From assembly GCA_009760855.2 (NCBI GenBank), contig WPIO01000021.1, forward strand, positions 1,857,501 through 1,896,000: a stretch of 38,500 nucleotides of DNA. Direction: 5' to 3'. Of this stretch, positions 21,065 to 31,967 are shown one piece after another (within the stretch, counting starts at the first letter, position 1; each line of letters starts with the position of its first letter). The stretch is from Cristatella mucedo. Lineage: Eukaryota > Bryozoa > Phylactolaemata > Cristatellidae. Under the pieces are notes generated by a model that made no database searches, was not told the origin of the DNA, and saw nothing but the letters and a program-made list of their open reading frames with translations. The position numbers were made by a program, and so were the translations under genes.

Positions 21065-22425
21065 GAAACTACCGCTAGCATCTGCGCCCACTTTTCATTC
21101 TATCGATCGCCAAGTCTTTCTCTAGCTTCTCTTATCTCGCCAAGGGATCACTGGTACTGCATTACAACATTTCAGGTCATATCTTAGTGGGAGACTCCAG
21201 AGTATTGATGTGAATGGACAAAGATCACCCGAGGAACCCCTGAAGTATGGGGTACCTCAGGGCTCGGTGCTCGGTCCCCTTTTTTTCTCGGTTTATACTC
21301 TTCCTCTCGCCGATGTGACTGCCAGGCACAATCTAGGCTTTCATTCCTGCGCACACGACACTCAGCTAAACTTTCGCTTTGATCCCTCTCAGCCCACGAG
21401 CACATCGAATTCTCTCAACTTGTTGCATGTATTGACAACATCCACACATGGATGGCAGCAAATTTTCTTAAATTGAGTGATGATAAAAACCAACTTACTA
21501 TTTATGGGCAAACCAAGTGTGATTGAAATATTGGAAAGTTTAACGCTCACAGTCGGTTCTGCCAGCATATCTCCTGTTGAACCTGCACGAAATCTAGGTA
21601 TCATGTTCCAAAGTGACCTTTCGTTAGACGACCGCTTCAGCTCCAAAGTCGTCTGCCTACTTTCAGATACATAACATTGCTCAAGTTCGGGCTTGTTTAG
21701 ACAGGGCTACCACATATAAATTGATTCACGCATTTATGACATCCAGTCTCGACTTCTGTAACTCAGTGCTTGCTGGTCTACCGGCCCATGCAATCAGGTG
21801 CTTACAGTTGGTGCAAAACTCTGTAGCTAGGCTTGCCTGTCATTAGCATCGAAGTTGCCACATCACACCACTTCTCGCCGGCCTGCACTGGCTCCCAGTC
21901 AAGCTGAGCATCGACTTCAAGGTTTTGTCGCTCACTTTTAGGTCCCTTTATTCTTTGGCTCCAGCCCATTTATCAGATCAACTCCCTCACCAGGCTAAGC
22001 ATCGTACCACCTGCTTTTTGGAATCTAATCGTTTACCAATACCTCAAATCTTTTGGAGACCCTACTTTTAGTTAGAATGATCCCAAGGCCTGGAACTCAC
22101 CCCGACTTGCGTCATAACATTTCCTGACTTTGACGACATTTAAAAAGAAACTAAAAAACCCATCTCTTTATCGCAGCATTTAGTGGGTCCGTGTGATTCG
22201 TCCTTGATGTGCTTATGTGTGTTGACACCGTGCATGCTGCCACTAACAATATTAGCAAGCTGACCCTGTGCATGCCACCTCTGACCATGTCATTCTGTTG
22301 TTCATTGAGCATACTATCGTTAACCTTTCGATTACGCTTTCTTTACAGCAAATTTCTAATGCCTAGAAAGAGATTAAGTTCTCTTAGGGCGCCATAACAA
22401 TTGTATTAATAGTATTCTTATTACT
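21065..22425 (+). mobile_element. LINE-1 copy A: RT half and 3' UTR
   Basis: The longest sense LINE-1 copy, 5'-truncated within the RT domain. Recognisable in order: a form of D-x-IDxQVLL at about 21092, GITGTAL, INGQRS-type VNGQRSPEE, YGVPQGSVLGPL (about 21245-21282), YTLPLADV, and a damaged catalytic motif (CAHDTQL in place of YADDTQL). After several stops and frameshifts come SxLAGLPAHAIRCLQLVQNSVARLAC, HITPLLAGLHWLPVKL, SLAPAHLSDQL and a remnant of KAWNS. The 3' module is at 22352-22400, followed by a T/A-rich tail. It is non-functional. Related to the CR1/L2 group of non-LTR retrotransposons. Confidence 0.92.
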
Positions 22426-22860
22426 CATGTCAGGAACTGGAGGTCTCTCTTTTCGGAATGTCCGAGTTTTGATGTGCTGTCTCATTGGAAGTACGGACCT
22501 TTTCTAGTAGAAGCTTCATTGAGAAAGCAACATGCGGTCCACAGTAAAATTTCTCCTCAGCCAGGAAGGAGTTGTGTCCCAATTTCAACATTCAAGGTAT
22601 TGTCCCTCCATACCTCTACGGGGATCTTCACGGTACGCACAGTTCGGCCATGAAATAGCTTCGTAAGCACAGTGACGGTAAATAAAGTGACTACTCATTA
22701 CTTGGGCTGGAAAGCTAAACAAATATAGTTATGAGATGCAACATGGAACAGCAACCGACCGACGGAATTTTTGCAATTTGAGTCGTATTTGACTTGCCCA
22801 TACTTTGCCTTAGTGTTTATTTTTTTGAGTTTTATCTAGTCAGTATTTCGTGCACGCTGG
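22426..22860. other. No recognisable gene
   Basis: Unassigned AT-rich spacer. Confidence 0.5.
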
Positions 22861-22910
22861 GTGCGCGTGCGTGCGTGCGTGCGTGCGTGTGTGTGTGTGT
22901 GTGTGTGTGT
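22861..22910. repeat. (GTGC)n / (GT)n microsatellite
   Basis: GTGC-type units grade into about 12 GT units. A second GT-rich patch follows at 22935-22966. Confidence 0.95.
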
Positions 22911-23993
22911 GAGTGAGCGTCCATCCCTGCTTCCGTGTGTGCGCGGGTGCGAGTGTGTGTGCGTTCGCGGATGACTATTTCGCCTAAAGTGGTTCGTGGA
23001 AATAGTTTCAATAATCTGTGAGCGGAAGTAAGCCATCTTAAGAAAGGTAGTTATAGGATAGCCGGCGGGAGTTCAGTGCAACTAGTTCACGAATTATAAC
23101 TCCAGCGCGAACGCCTACATATAAGGGAACCGTTTATGGCAAACAATTGTGGCTCGTCTAGTTGCTAAGCGAGGATGATTTGCACTAATGAGATGGATGG
23201 TCTGGTGATAAAGCTCTCGAATCCATACAGATCGGGTATGTTTTTGTGGTTTCCATGCTTCCGTGAAGAAAAAACTCAGGTAACGGATTTAGTTATTAAG
23301 ATAGCGTTGGGATGTAAAGTAAGGGCACGCGTTTATAAGGTTCAAAGCCTGAATCACCGTCTTGGTGTTATTGGAAGAGCATACTTTGATTCTCAGCTCC
23401 AATTTTTGATCGCTATTTGGAACTTGGCTTATGCTGTGTGCCTCTTTTCCGGCTATATGTTTGGTCGTGTTGATATTTGAGTAATCGATTTTGTAGTTTA
23501 CAGCTTACCGTTGCAAGTCTCCGTGAAGACTCCGTTGGAGCATATTATTGTATGAGATTGAATAAGTCATCGTGGTTTCAGTCCAAGTTCAAATGAGTCA
23601 GAAGGTTTAATACTTTGTTGTAACGTTCAACTTTAGTCTCTTTGTTCTGACCTGTGAAAATTGGTGGCTAGGACTATATATTTAAACATGATTCATACAA
23701 TAAAACTTGAGTTGTTTAGTTCTGGATCAGGCTAATTGCTAGGTGGCCTTTACTTGTTGGCGTATTAGTTCGCGATACCAACGGAACAACTGATCATTAG
23801 CTTTATGGACGTTTGGTGGAGCCATGATTTTTAGGTAGAGGGCAAGCCAGACTATGCAGATTCTGATAAAGGCAATGGAAATCACAAATCTTTTGTTCAA
23901 GGTGTAAGCGGCAGATGCGCATACACTGAAAGTATGTGATGACCTCACCGGTCGTCACCATTGCAGCCCATTTCTTTCTCAACAGAATTATAA
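22911..23993. other. No recognisable gene
   Basis: A 101-codon ATG frame on the plus strand (23175-23480) has a hydrophobic C-terminal third but no recognisable domain. Its length is within chance. Otherwise nothing recognised. Confidence 0.45.
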
Positions 23994-25385
23994 GAAAATG
24001 ATGATAACACGTTTATATAGCACTATAGGGAGAACTCAATCCCTTTTAGGAAACTTTTCATACACTGTAAACTAGCATGTCAATATGCTTATTGATAAAA
24101 TGCACCGTGCCAGCATGTATAATCACACAATCATTAACTCGCAAGGACCCAGCAAATAATATCCTGAACAGGTGCGTTTTTAGTATTTGTTTGCATTTCG
24201 TAAAGTCTGGAGATGTCGTTACCTGATTTGATGGCGAGTTCCAGGCTTTGAGAACTTACGAAAAAGCGGGCACGGTCTCTAATGGAGTTAACGTTGCTGG
24301 TTCGAGGCCCAGCTAGACAAATTGATTCAGAAAAGCTGGTGCTATGCTGCTTAGCATGATTGGAAAATAGTTCGGATAGGTAGGCTGATGCGAAAGGATA
24401 AAAAGACCTAAAAGTGAGTGACACAATCTCCAAAGTCGATACATTGCTTGGAGATGAGCCTCTGCTGGTCGGTGAGAAGCAGCGTAACGTGGTAACTGCA
24501 ATGCTCACGAAAGACAAGCTGGGTTCTCGAGTTTTTCGCCAACTATAAACGCCTAATTAATTGCACAGGCTGGAGGACCTGCAAGTAGTGAGCTACGGAA
24601 GCCGAGAAGGGATGTAACGAGTGCGTGGACCAACTTGGATATGGTATCCTTGTTTGAGCTGGCTAGAATTTTTGAAATGTTATGCAGTTGAAAGTAGGCA
24701 GACTTGACTGAGGAGCTGAAGTGGTCTTCGACTGAAAGGTGACTTTTGGAACTAGGCACCCAGATTTCGTGCTGAAACTACAGGAGATGGATGTATGAAT
24801 CTATTATCACAACCTTTAGTGGGTCCCTATGATACATCCTTTATGTGCTTACGTTTGCTGATACTGTTAATGCTACCACTGACTACACTTACGTGGCGAC
24901 CCTGTACATGTTACCTAACCACGTTATTCTTGTTTTTTGAACATGCCATCACCAACCATTTGATCGGGCTTTCTTTCCAGCATGTGCAAAGTGCCTAGAA
25001 AGAGATTGAGTTCTCCGAGGGCGCTCTATCAAATGTATCATCATTATTATTATTATGGTGACAGAGCCCATTTGAGTGATAGGTTTCCAATTTCAGAGCT
25101 ACTCTAGGTTTTTCCTTTATTTGCAAGTTGGCCATTATCGTCATTCAATTTGAGAAAATGTGCTGCCATCCAAGTGCGAATGCTAGCAATATATGCACCA
25201 AGGGAGTGAGAGTTTGTCTTGCTGGAAGGCGGGAGAGATCAAAGCACAGGCGCAGGTGTATGTCGTATGCATAGTAATAAGAGCCCTGACCATGCCTCGC
25301 AATTAAATCGGTGCGAGTAAGAACATAATTTGTGGAACAAGTAGACCAAGCACCGAACGCTGTGGCGCTTTAGAGGTATGTCAGA
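23994..25385 (-). mobile_element. LINE-1 copy B, interrupted by another LINE-1 tail
   Basis: Antisense LINE-1 copy with its 3' end at about 23994 (GATGATAACACG...TATAGCACTATAGGG, degraded 3' module). Minus-strand products include LSVEDHFSSSVKSAYFQLHNISK and LVHALVTS...SSLLAGPPACAIN (24759-24553), and downstream FRSFYPFASAYLSELF (24517-24134). The segment 25060-25385 matches the RT-side part of copy C at 27425-27740, showing that the copy continues beyond an insertion at about 24785-25058. It is frameshifted and dead. Confidence 0.85.
24785..25058 (+). mobile_element. LINE-1 3' UTR nested in LINE-1 copy B
   Basis: Sense 3' UTR fragment (AACCTTTAGTGGGTCC..., aligning with 22180-22420), with module GTGCC, AGAGATTGAGTTCTCC, GGGCGC at about 24990-25026 and an (ATT)n tail. 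It interrupts antisense copy B. The host reads ACAGGAGATG on the left and AGAGCCCATTTGAG on the right, adjacent in copy C. Confidence 0.85.
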
Positions 25386-25734
25386 TGACTGCTATATACG
25401 AAAGAGTTGAGGTAGTCCAAACCAATAGCCTCGGCCTCGGCTCGACTGGACTCTGCCAGCATGCCTACAAGGTCGGGAAGCTACCCGACGTTCTTCACTG
25501 ACGAGTCCGCATATATTTCCCACCCCCGTGTAGTCAAAACGTAAGCGACGACACACAAAGCGTCGGCACACAAACACTGTGGTGCTTTAGCGGGTGTACT
25601 TCATCTCCTCGAGACGGCTTGCTCGCATGGCGCCAGCACAGCGCGCCGCACTGCCCTGCGTCTCCATTGCAACTCCACTTTGCAGTCCGCTCGCCCCACT
25701 GCAGCCTCTCTGCCAAAAGACTCTTAGCCGACTT
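25386..25734. other. No recognisable gene
   Basis: CpG-containing spacer, unassigned. A weak 24-bp direct similarity links 25355 and 25574 (CTGTGGYGCTTTAG). Confidence 0.45.
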
Positions 25735-25893
25735 AACAGTACTACTATTGCGACAGAAGAACCTTATTGGCCATCACTGCCGCTTGCAGTTGGCAACACG
25801 CAATCGCCAGAGTGCAGTATTCGAACGCACGACCTCAGTCGTGATGAGGGAGCGCCTCCTGGGCTGTCGACGCCCATTTATCGCTGGGCAACG
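25735..25893 (-). mobile_element. SINE-B copy 1
   Basis: Second tRNA-derived SINE family, read on the minus strand: head near 25893, CACGAC-TGAG-GTCGTG hairpin, B box CGTTCGAATAC, then TGCACTCTGGCGATTG, a TGCCAACTGCAAGCGGCAGTG segment and GGTTCTTCTGTCGCAATAG. The same order occurs at 38285-38443. More degraded than the second copy. Confidence 0.65.
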
Positions 25894-25898
25894 GCGAA

Positions 25899-25961
25899 GG
25901 TGACCTTTCAAGGGTGAACGGTGACCTTTCAAGGGTGAACGGTGACCTTTCAAGGGTGAAC
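25899..25961. repeat. 21-bp tandem repeat, three perfect copies
   Basis: Three identical 21-bp units (25899-25919, 25920-25940, 25941-25961) beginning GGTGACCTTTCAAGG and ending GTGAAC, directly beside the SINE-B head. As 21 is a multiple of 3, a minus-strand frame repeats SPLKGHR. Each unit contains TGACCT and, three to four bases on, AGGGTGA. Confidence 0.97.
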
Positions 25962-26529
25962 CTGGCCCAATTAAGGGCCACGCCACATCGTGGGCTGGCC
26001 AGCGTGCAGCACCCGAGGTATTAGGCAACACTACCGAAGTTGTGAAGCTGCTGCTAGCTCAAAAGGACCGCTTGTATCGCCCGGAATGAAGCTGGTAGTG
26101 GCCATTGCTTCTGTCGTTCGGCGACCGCTGCTATGCACTCTCCACCGAGTGCCAGACCGGAGAATCCAAGTTGCCTACTTTGTCGGCCTATTTTACATGG
26201 TTACCGAGGTGTTATCAATTTCACCAATGACGATGGTACTAGGTGGCACCGGGCCGCCAGACTAGACTTGTAACCTCGAAAGCGGCTGCCCACCTGGTGT
26301 TCTGCCGAGATACTGTGAAATTCCGGACTAGTGCTCGGTTAAATTACACCCAGCCATTACTGGGCACCGGAATCAACAGCTTATAGTGGACCCTGCAGAA
26401 GGGGCTGTGCCCAGGCAAGTCGAAGCAGCCACTACGGAATGCCTGCAATCGCCGGTCCGTTGGTCCCAACCCCGAGGCAGATCCCTATAGCCACAAAGTA
26501 TAAGCTGTGTCTGTAGTAACCGCCGGAGC
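25962..26529. other. No recognisable gene
   Basis: Unassigned, moderately GC-rich. It ends where the LINE-1 copy C tail begins. Confidence 0.5.
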
Positions 26530-26539
26530 ACAGATAATA

Positions 26540-26572
<33 letters not shown>

Positions 26573-27493
26573 ATAATAACACTCTTGATAAAGCGCCTCA
26601 GAGAACTCGATCTCCATCTAGGCGCTTGATATTTGCAGCAATGGAAACACGGTCACATGGTTAGTGGTAGCATGCTTGATAAACAGCAAGAATAACACGG
26701 TTAGGGGTGACATGCACAGCCTCAGCTTGCAAATATGGTGAGTGACAGCATGCTCGGTACCAGCACGCATACGCACAAAAAGATCGAATCACAGAGACCC
26801 TAGTAAATGCTGTGATAAATAGGCGCATTTGGCTTCCTTTTAAATGTGGTCAAGTCAGGGGATGTCGTGACGCAAGTAGGAAGTGAGTTCCAGGCTTTGC
26901 GAGCATTCGAACTAAAGGCACAATCTCCAAAGGATTTTAGGTTTGTACGAGGTATAGGTAAGTAGTTAGATTCCGACATGTGGGTGGTACGATGCTTAGC
27001 CGGGTGGGGCAGAGAAGATATAATAGATAGGCTGGAGCCAAAGAAAGAAGAGACCTTAAAGTGAGCGACAAAACCTTGAAGTCGATGTGTTGCTTGACTG
27101 GTAGCCAGTGGAGGTCGGCGAGAAGTGGTGTAATGTGGCAACTGCGAAGCTCACGACAGACACGCCTAGCTGCAGAGTTTGCCCGAGCTGTAAGTACCTG
27201 ATTGCACATGCCAGTAGACCAGCAAGTAGTGAGTTAAGTCAAAACGGGGTGTCAGAAATGCATGGACCAACTGAGATGTGGTATCCCTGTCTTAACAAGC
27301 CTGAATTTTAGCAATGTTACGTGGCTGACAGCAGGCAGACTTGATTGTGGAGCTATTGCGGTCGTCTAAAGAAAGGTCACTTTGGAACATGACGCATAGA
27401 TTTCGTGCAGATTCAACAGGAGATATGCTGGCAGAGCCGATTTGAGGGTTAGCGTTTCCAATTCCCGAATCAAACTTGGTTTGCCCATAACTT

Positions 27494-28131
27494 TCAAGTT
27501 GATTTATTCTCGCTTAATTTAAGAATGTTTGCTGCCATCCATGTTCGAATGTAATCAGAACATGCAGCAAGAGACTTGAGAGAATTCGACTTGCTGGAGG
27601 GCTGGGAGGGATCAAAGCAATGGTGCAACTGAGTGTCATCTACATAAACGTGAAAGCCTAGATTGTGCTTGGCAGTAATATCGGCAAGAGGGAGAGTATA
27701 AACCGTGAAAAGAACCGGACCAAGCACGGAGCCCTGAGGTACCCCATAATTCAGAGGTAGTTCGGAGGACCTTTGTCCATTCACATCAATACTCTGGAGT
27801 TTCCAACTGAGATTTTTAATGATAATATAATTCATTTATATAGCGCCCTAAGATAAATTAATATCTATTCACGAGCTTCACATACGCCACAGGGCTCGAT
27901 CTCACGACCTCGGCCAGACATTGGTCGGGGCGAGCACCACTGCCCCAAACCAGCTCGATAAGACCTGAACCATGACAGAGCAGTGCCAGTGATTCCCAGG
28001 CGAGATGAGAGGCGCTCAAGAAGGACTTGGGGATCGATAACATCAATAGCTGCCGAAAGATCGAGAAAAACAAACAGAGATACTTTACCCATGTTTACAT
28101 CCCTAAGTAGGTCGTTGTACACCCAAAACAA
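27494..28131 (-). pseudogene. Reverse transcriptase core of LINE-1 copy C, split
   Basis: The two open pieces (28131-27958 and about 27815-27494) are consecutive parts of one RT palm/fingers region interrupted at the FRSYL position. The product would have been the RNA-dependent DNA polymerase of a non-LTR retrotransposon acting by target-primed reverse transcription. The VDD catalytic pair survives, but the reading frame does not. Confidence 0.85.
27822..27957 (-). mobile_element. SINE-A copy 6, inserted in LINE-1 copy C
   Basis: The minus strand has head GCTGGTTTGGGGCAGTGG, GGTGCTCGCCCCGACCAA, GAGGTCGTGAGATCGAGCCC (B box damaged), then the 3' module with a weakened inner stem and TATATAAATGAATTATA. 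It lies inside the RT coding sequence in the same orientation as its host and so postdates it. Host sequence rejoins as GAGAT / ATAAGACC with at most about 2 bp of detectable duplication. Confidence 0.9.
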
Positions 28132-28199
28132 AGCTGACTCTATTGAGTGATCAATGAGAACACAGCGAAATCACGAGCTGTGATTTATGAGAATTTAGT

Positions 28200-28646
28200 G
28201 TGGTGGTACGGTGTCTGATTGATTAGAAGTTATAGGTAAAAGTAAGAGATCAGAGCCAGACGACCAGGTTTTGCGACAGGAGATCTAACGTGAAACTAAG
28301 TAAGGAAAGGTAGGCGGAAGCTAGAGATATGAGGGAACTAAAGATGTCAAGAAGTTCAGATAGATAAGCTTGGCCAGGATTAAAGCAATTATTTATTCAG
28401 ATCTTGATCTTGACAGTGACAACTGATTAATGAAGAACTGAAGGGATCTGTCAGGTGGCCATTTGGGTCTGTCCAACGGCATTCATTCCGGTATGTTTAT
28501 GTAACGACTCTAAGCATATTTCAGAATGAACTCATGAAAGTTGAATGTACATACAATAAGAAAGAGAGAAAAAGTCATAAGCAACCAACATCGAAAAAAT
28601 ACCAAAGTTGATTAGAAGCGGATCCGAAACAACCGAGGAAGCCGAG
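28200..28646. other. No recognisable gene
   Basis: AT-rich. It may include diverged upstream sequence of LINE-1 copy C, but no motif could be matched. Confidence 0.4.
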
Positions 28647-28656
28647 TGTAGAATAC

Positions 28657-28661
28657 ATGAG

Positions 28662-28751
<90 letters not shown>
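28657..28751. repeat. (AT)n insert flanked by 10-bp duplication
   Basis: A 95-bp segment starting ATGAGAGTACTATATA, with a core of about 39 AT units (to about 28748), and ending ATATACAA. It is bounded by perfect direct repeats TGTAGAATAC at 28647-28656 and 28752-28761. Structurally parallel to 6266-6339. Confidence 0.85.
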
Positions 28752-28753
<2 letters not shown>

Positions 28754-28761
28754 TAGAATAC

Positions 28762-29219
28762 TACCATTGAAGACAACGATGAGAACGTTTTTTGAATGCG
28801 TCGCACCAATTTTTGAAATGTTTTCTTACTTTCATCCTATAGTAGTTTATCTCCACCAAGAAAGAATTGAAGGATTTCAGTAAATCAGGCGGACTCACCA
28901 GTTTGGCCAATTGTTTTCAGGCCCCGATTCTAAAGCAAAGTTGGAGTTTTCGGGGATTTTGCAAGGCCATAGGTCAGTACATGCATTTGCTAATAGACAG
29001 GCCCACTGTTTTGCTGTGTTCCTACGAACGTATATAATACAACGCAACAGGGCCATCTGAAAGAGCTCGTAGCCGTATAAAACGCTACTTAAATCTAAAA
29101 CAAATCGCAGCTGCTTCGTAATTTTCATTTGCCATAGCAAAAGTAAGTGACTAAGCCAAATTACGCCCTGGTCCAGACAGCCAGATACTAAAGTAGCTGG
29201 GTCTACTAAGTGCAAGCTT
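28762..29219. other. No recognisable gene
   Basis: Minus-strand frame of 112 codons (29233-28895) without a recognisable domain. The right end may be diverged LINE-1 sequence leading into the next feature. Confidence 0.4.
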
Positions 29220-29730
29220 GAGAAAGCATACACAGGAGCAGGACTGACTGTCCATTGTCAGGCATACGAGGAATACTGTAGATCGTACCAATCGATTCCA
29301 GCAAAGGCCAAGTCTAGCTTCTACAAAAATATTGCTAAATCACAGATGCACAATAAAATAATGCCGATGTGTACCATCAGCAATCTCCTTAACTGCTCCC
29401 AGGTTAGCTCCTTACCTAGTGATCCTTGTGTTGACCTAGCTGATCGCTTCTATAGCTTCTTTGTCAGCAAGATAGACAAGATTAGAGAGTCCATCCCTAA
29501 GATTGCAGCATCCCGTCAGGACTCCAGTCCTTCAATTACATCAACACAGGACTCCTGTCCCTCAATTCCATGCATTAGCTTAATATCTACATTCAAGGAG
29601 GCCCCGAGTGACCTTATCCTGAAATTGGTCTCCCAGTCAAAGAAGACTACTGGTCCTCTAGACTCCCTGTTCCTTTTTTAAAACAAGATCTTGGCAATGA
29701 AAGTGAAGAGTTGCTTGGGAAAATGGATTG
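29220..29730 (+). mobile_element. LINE-1 copy D: ORF2 linker between endonuclease and RT
   Basis: Sense fragment from the part of the element upstream of the RT. The product reads GLTVHCQAYEEYCRSYQ, AKAKSSFYKNIAKS, then VDLADRFYSFFVSKIDKIRESI (about 29430-29495) and, near the end, SKKTTGPLDS. The RFxxFFxxKIxxIR pattern is typical of the endonuclease-RT linker of CR1/L2-group ORF2. It is truncated at both ends and lacks the 3' tail. Confidence 0.75.
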
Positions 29731-31967
29731 AGACGTAAGCCTACTCAAATGTCCACTTATTTATTTAAGCATCCGAGCGACATCTATGCACGCAAGAACA
29801 GTTTGTGTTTGCTTCCTATAGTTTGTCTTAATTTCCTAATAACTAAGAGGTTGCTTTTCTGTCATAAAAACCAGAGCGATCTTTGCACAGGCCCCACCAA
29901 CTAAATGCAAAAGAGCTAACATGCCTCATTTAATATTAAACATTGGGACCTCTCTCAAGCTGGATGCGCAAGCGTGACTCCCCATGGAAATCCTGGTGAA
30001 GGAGCTTGTCCCTCGGGCTGATGAAAGACAATTTATCTATTGAACGTGTCTAAGTGGAGCAGAGCGCAGGCGGTCGTTGTGGAAGAGTTTTCCGCCGAGA
30101 AGCGACTCATTGGTTTGCCCGGTGGCAGCGAACTTTTTGAGGGCTCTCAGTAGTTCGGTGTTAGGCATTATGCAGCCCTCGTTCGAGGGTGAGATCCGGG
30201 TTGCCCAAGCCCGCCCGCCTCTGTTTGCCGACCGACTGAAAGACCCGGCATTAAGCCTAGCGGCAGCTCACTAGAGGTACGTTCTTGTGACTTAGTATCG
30301 ATTTAATTGGCTGCTGTAGTGAGCAGCTGCACCTCTTTCGGTGGTTGATCTTGCCCAAGTAGTCCAGCCGCCCCGTGAGTAGGAGTAGCCTTATGTGAAC
30401 GGCCTGGTCGCCTGCTCCGGGGGTCGGCAGCCGTGTTCGCTGATGCCATAGCCACCGTTCTCACTCTGCTGCCGCCGTATACACCGCGGTAAGCGTCTTG
30501 GCCAAGGTAGTCGTGGCAGGGACAGCAGTGCCTAGAACTGCAGCATTCTAGCGTCCGTCTCGGACTGCTTGGCAGGCACGTGCTAGGGCAAGTGACTGGC
30601 GGGCAGGTTGGCGAGCACTGTGATTTAGTTGAACTTATACATCTGCTTACCCCGACCGGAGTCGGTGACTACAAGACTCTCACTGTCTCTTTCCGTTCTG
30701 GTGTGGACCAGTTTTTTTCATCCCCAGCCCGTGGTATTGTCCGACTGCACGGTGCACTACGCATGCAATGAATCGCTGGCTAAACTAGTATTTGGTGGGT
30801 TCGGGAATCGTTCCAGTGGACCCGTCCAGCGTTGCAGTTAGAATATTCGGATCAAGCTGATTAGCCTCTCTAATCCCACGAATTCGTTGTATCTGGCGCC
30901 AAGCCCCTAATTCAATTAAAGCTCTCTAGCTCTCTAAAGCAGAATATGAGATAGCAGACTCACTTGATGTTAAAGTTTGGCTTAGCCAATCCAGCACATT
31001 GGAGAGCACTGAGTGCGATTTAATCTAGTCGATAAAAGCTGGACTGCACACAAATTCTACTGAGGGGCATTCATCGAGGAGCGAAAATAAATAAAAGTGG
31101 TGCATAGTTATTGCTATGTAGTGATATTCCGTCAAGTGGAGCCGTGGTGAATTCACTAGCCCCTGCACCCAGAGTCCTAATCTTAACTTTTACGCATGCA
31201 GAACAGGAGGTCATATGCTGCAGGAATGTTTAGACCAGATCGGCGCCAACTATCCACGGAGCTCTGACAGTGCCCATGGTAATATCGGGCTACGGCAACC
31301 GTATGCCGAAGGTGGAGATCGGCGAGATAGCACTCGGCTGTTGATGCTTGTACTGAGCCGAACCAGGCCACGCACATCAGAGACTGTCACTTCTTTTCAG
31401 GGCTATAACAGGAGCAAGTGATACAATCAAAGTAGTTTCTGAGCAAGCACCAGCTTTTTGGTGTAAATGCACGAAGTCCAGCAGATTTTTCGACCCACTT
31501 TTGCCGCATTCATTGTCATGATCACAGCTGAGCTTGCCCAAAGCGTGAACAGTAGCGCAGAAGTGAGCCCAATATCAGTAAGTAAATCACCAGTGATCGG
31601 GTCAAGGGGAGCAGTCGTGAAAGGCTGGGAGTAGACCCCGATAGCTCACGCTTGGTAGAGAGCTACGTTCCAAGCCTGCACAAACCCCCAGTATATATAC
31701 TCAGTTTAAACGGCCTGGTCTCGACCAAGCTGCGGCCAGTGCAGCCTCTGATTGTTTCCACGTTCCGACGATCCGCTAATCAGTCTAATGTATGTATCGC
31801 TACTATTGCTAGCGGCTCTGGAATTAGAGTCGTTCCAACAAGCACAGCACACGCATCGGGTTCTAGACCTTACAGAACAGAGACAGACGAGAGGTGCGCA
31901 GCTAGTGCACCTCCAAGCGCATCTAACGAGTCGCAGGTGACGTATCAACGCAAAAAGGTAGGGCTAT
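29731..31967. other. Long stretch without a recognisable gene
   Basis: Includes a somewhat GC-richer block at about 30060-30860 with open frames of 60-70 codons and no motif. TAGCTCACGCTTGGTAGAG at about 31641-31659 resembles a tRNA D arm but lacks a B box. Nothing can be named. Confidence 0.5.

Larger units (their letters stand above)
26530..28190 (-). mobile_element. LINE-1 copy C: RT domain to 3' end, with SINE-A inside
   Basis: The most complete LINE-1 copy, antisense. From right to left: SIESALFWVYNDLL, VSLFVFLDLSAA, IDPQVLLERLSSRLGITGTA, FRSY (28165-27960). After the SINE come VNGQRSSELPLNYGVPQGSV, VLFTVYTLPLADI, HVYVDDTQLHH (catalytic motif with both Asp and Val in place of Ala), and WMAANILKLSENKST (27835-27494). 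Then, with frame changes, HITPLLADLHWLPVKQHIDF, SLAPAYLLYLL and KAWNSLPTCV (27209-26800). The 3' module is at 26588-26625, followed by (ATT)n at 26533-26577. Stops, frameshifts and the SINE make it inactive. Confidence 0.93.

Noticed and set aside
25355-25604. Direct similarity between 25355 and 25574 as target-site duplications of an insert
   Set aside because: Only about 19 of 24 bases match and no element is recognisable between them.
25899-25961. Possible CRISPR-like array
   Set aside because: The three 21-bp units are contiguous with no spacers, and the window is eukaryotic.
31636-31680. tRNA D-arm-like TAGCTCACGCTTGGTAGAG
   Set aside because: There is no B box at the right distance and no anticodon or acceptor stem, so it was not called as a tRNA or SINE.
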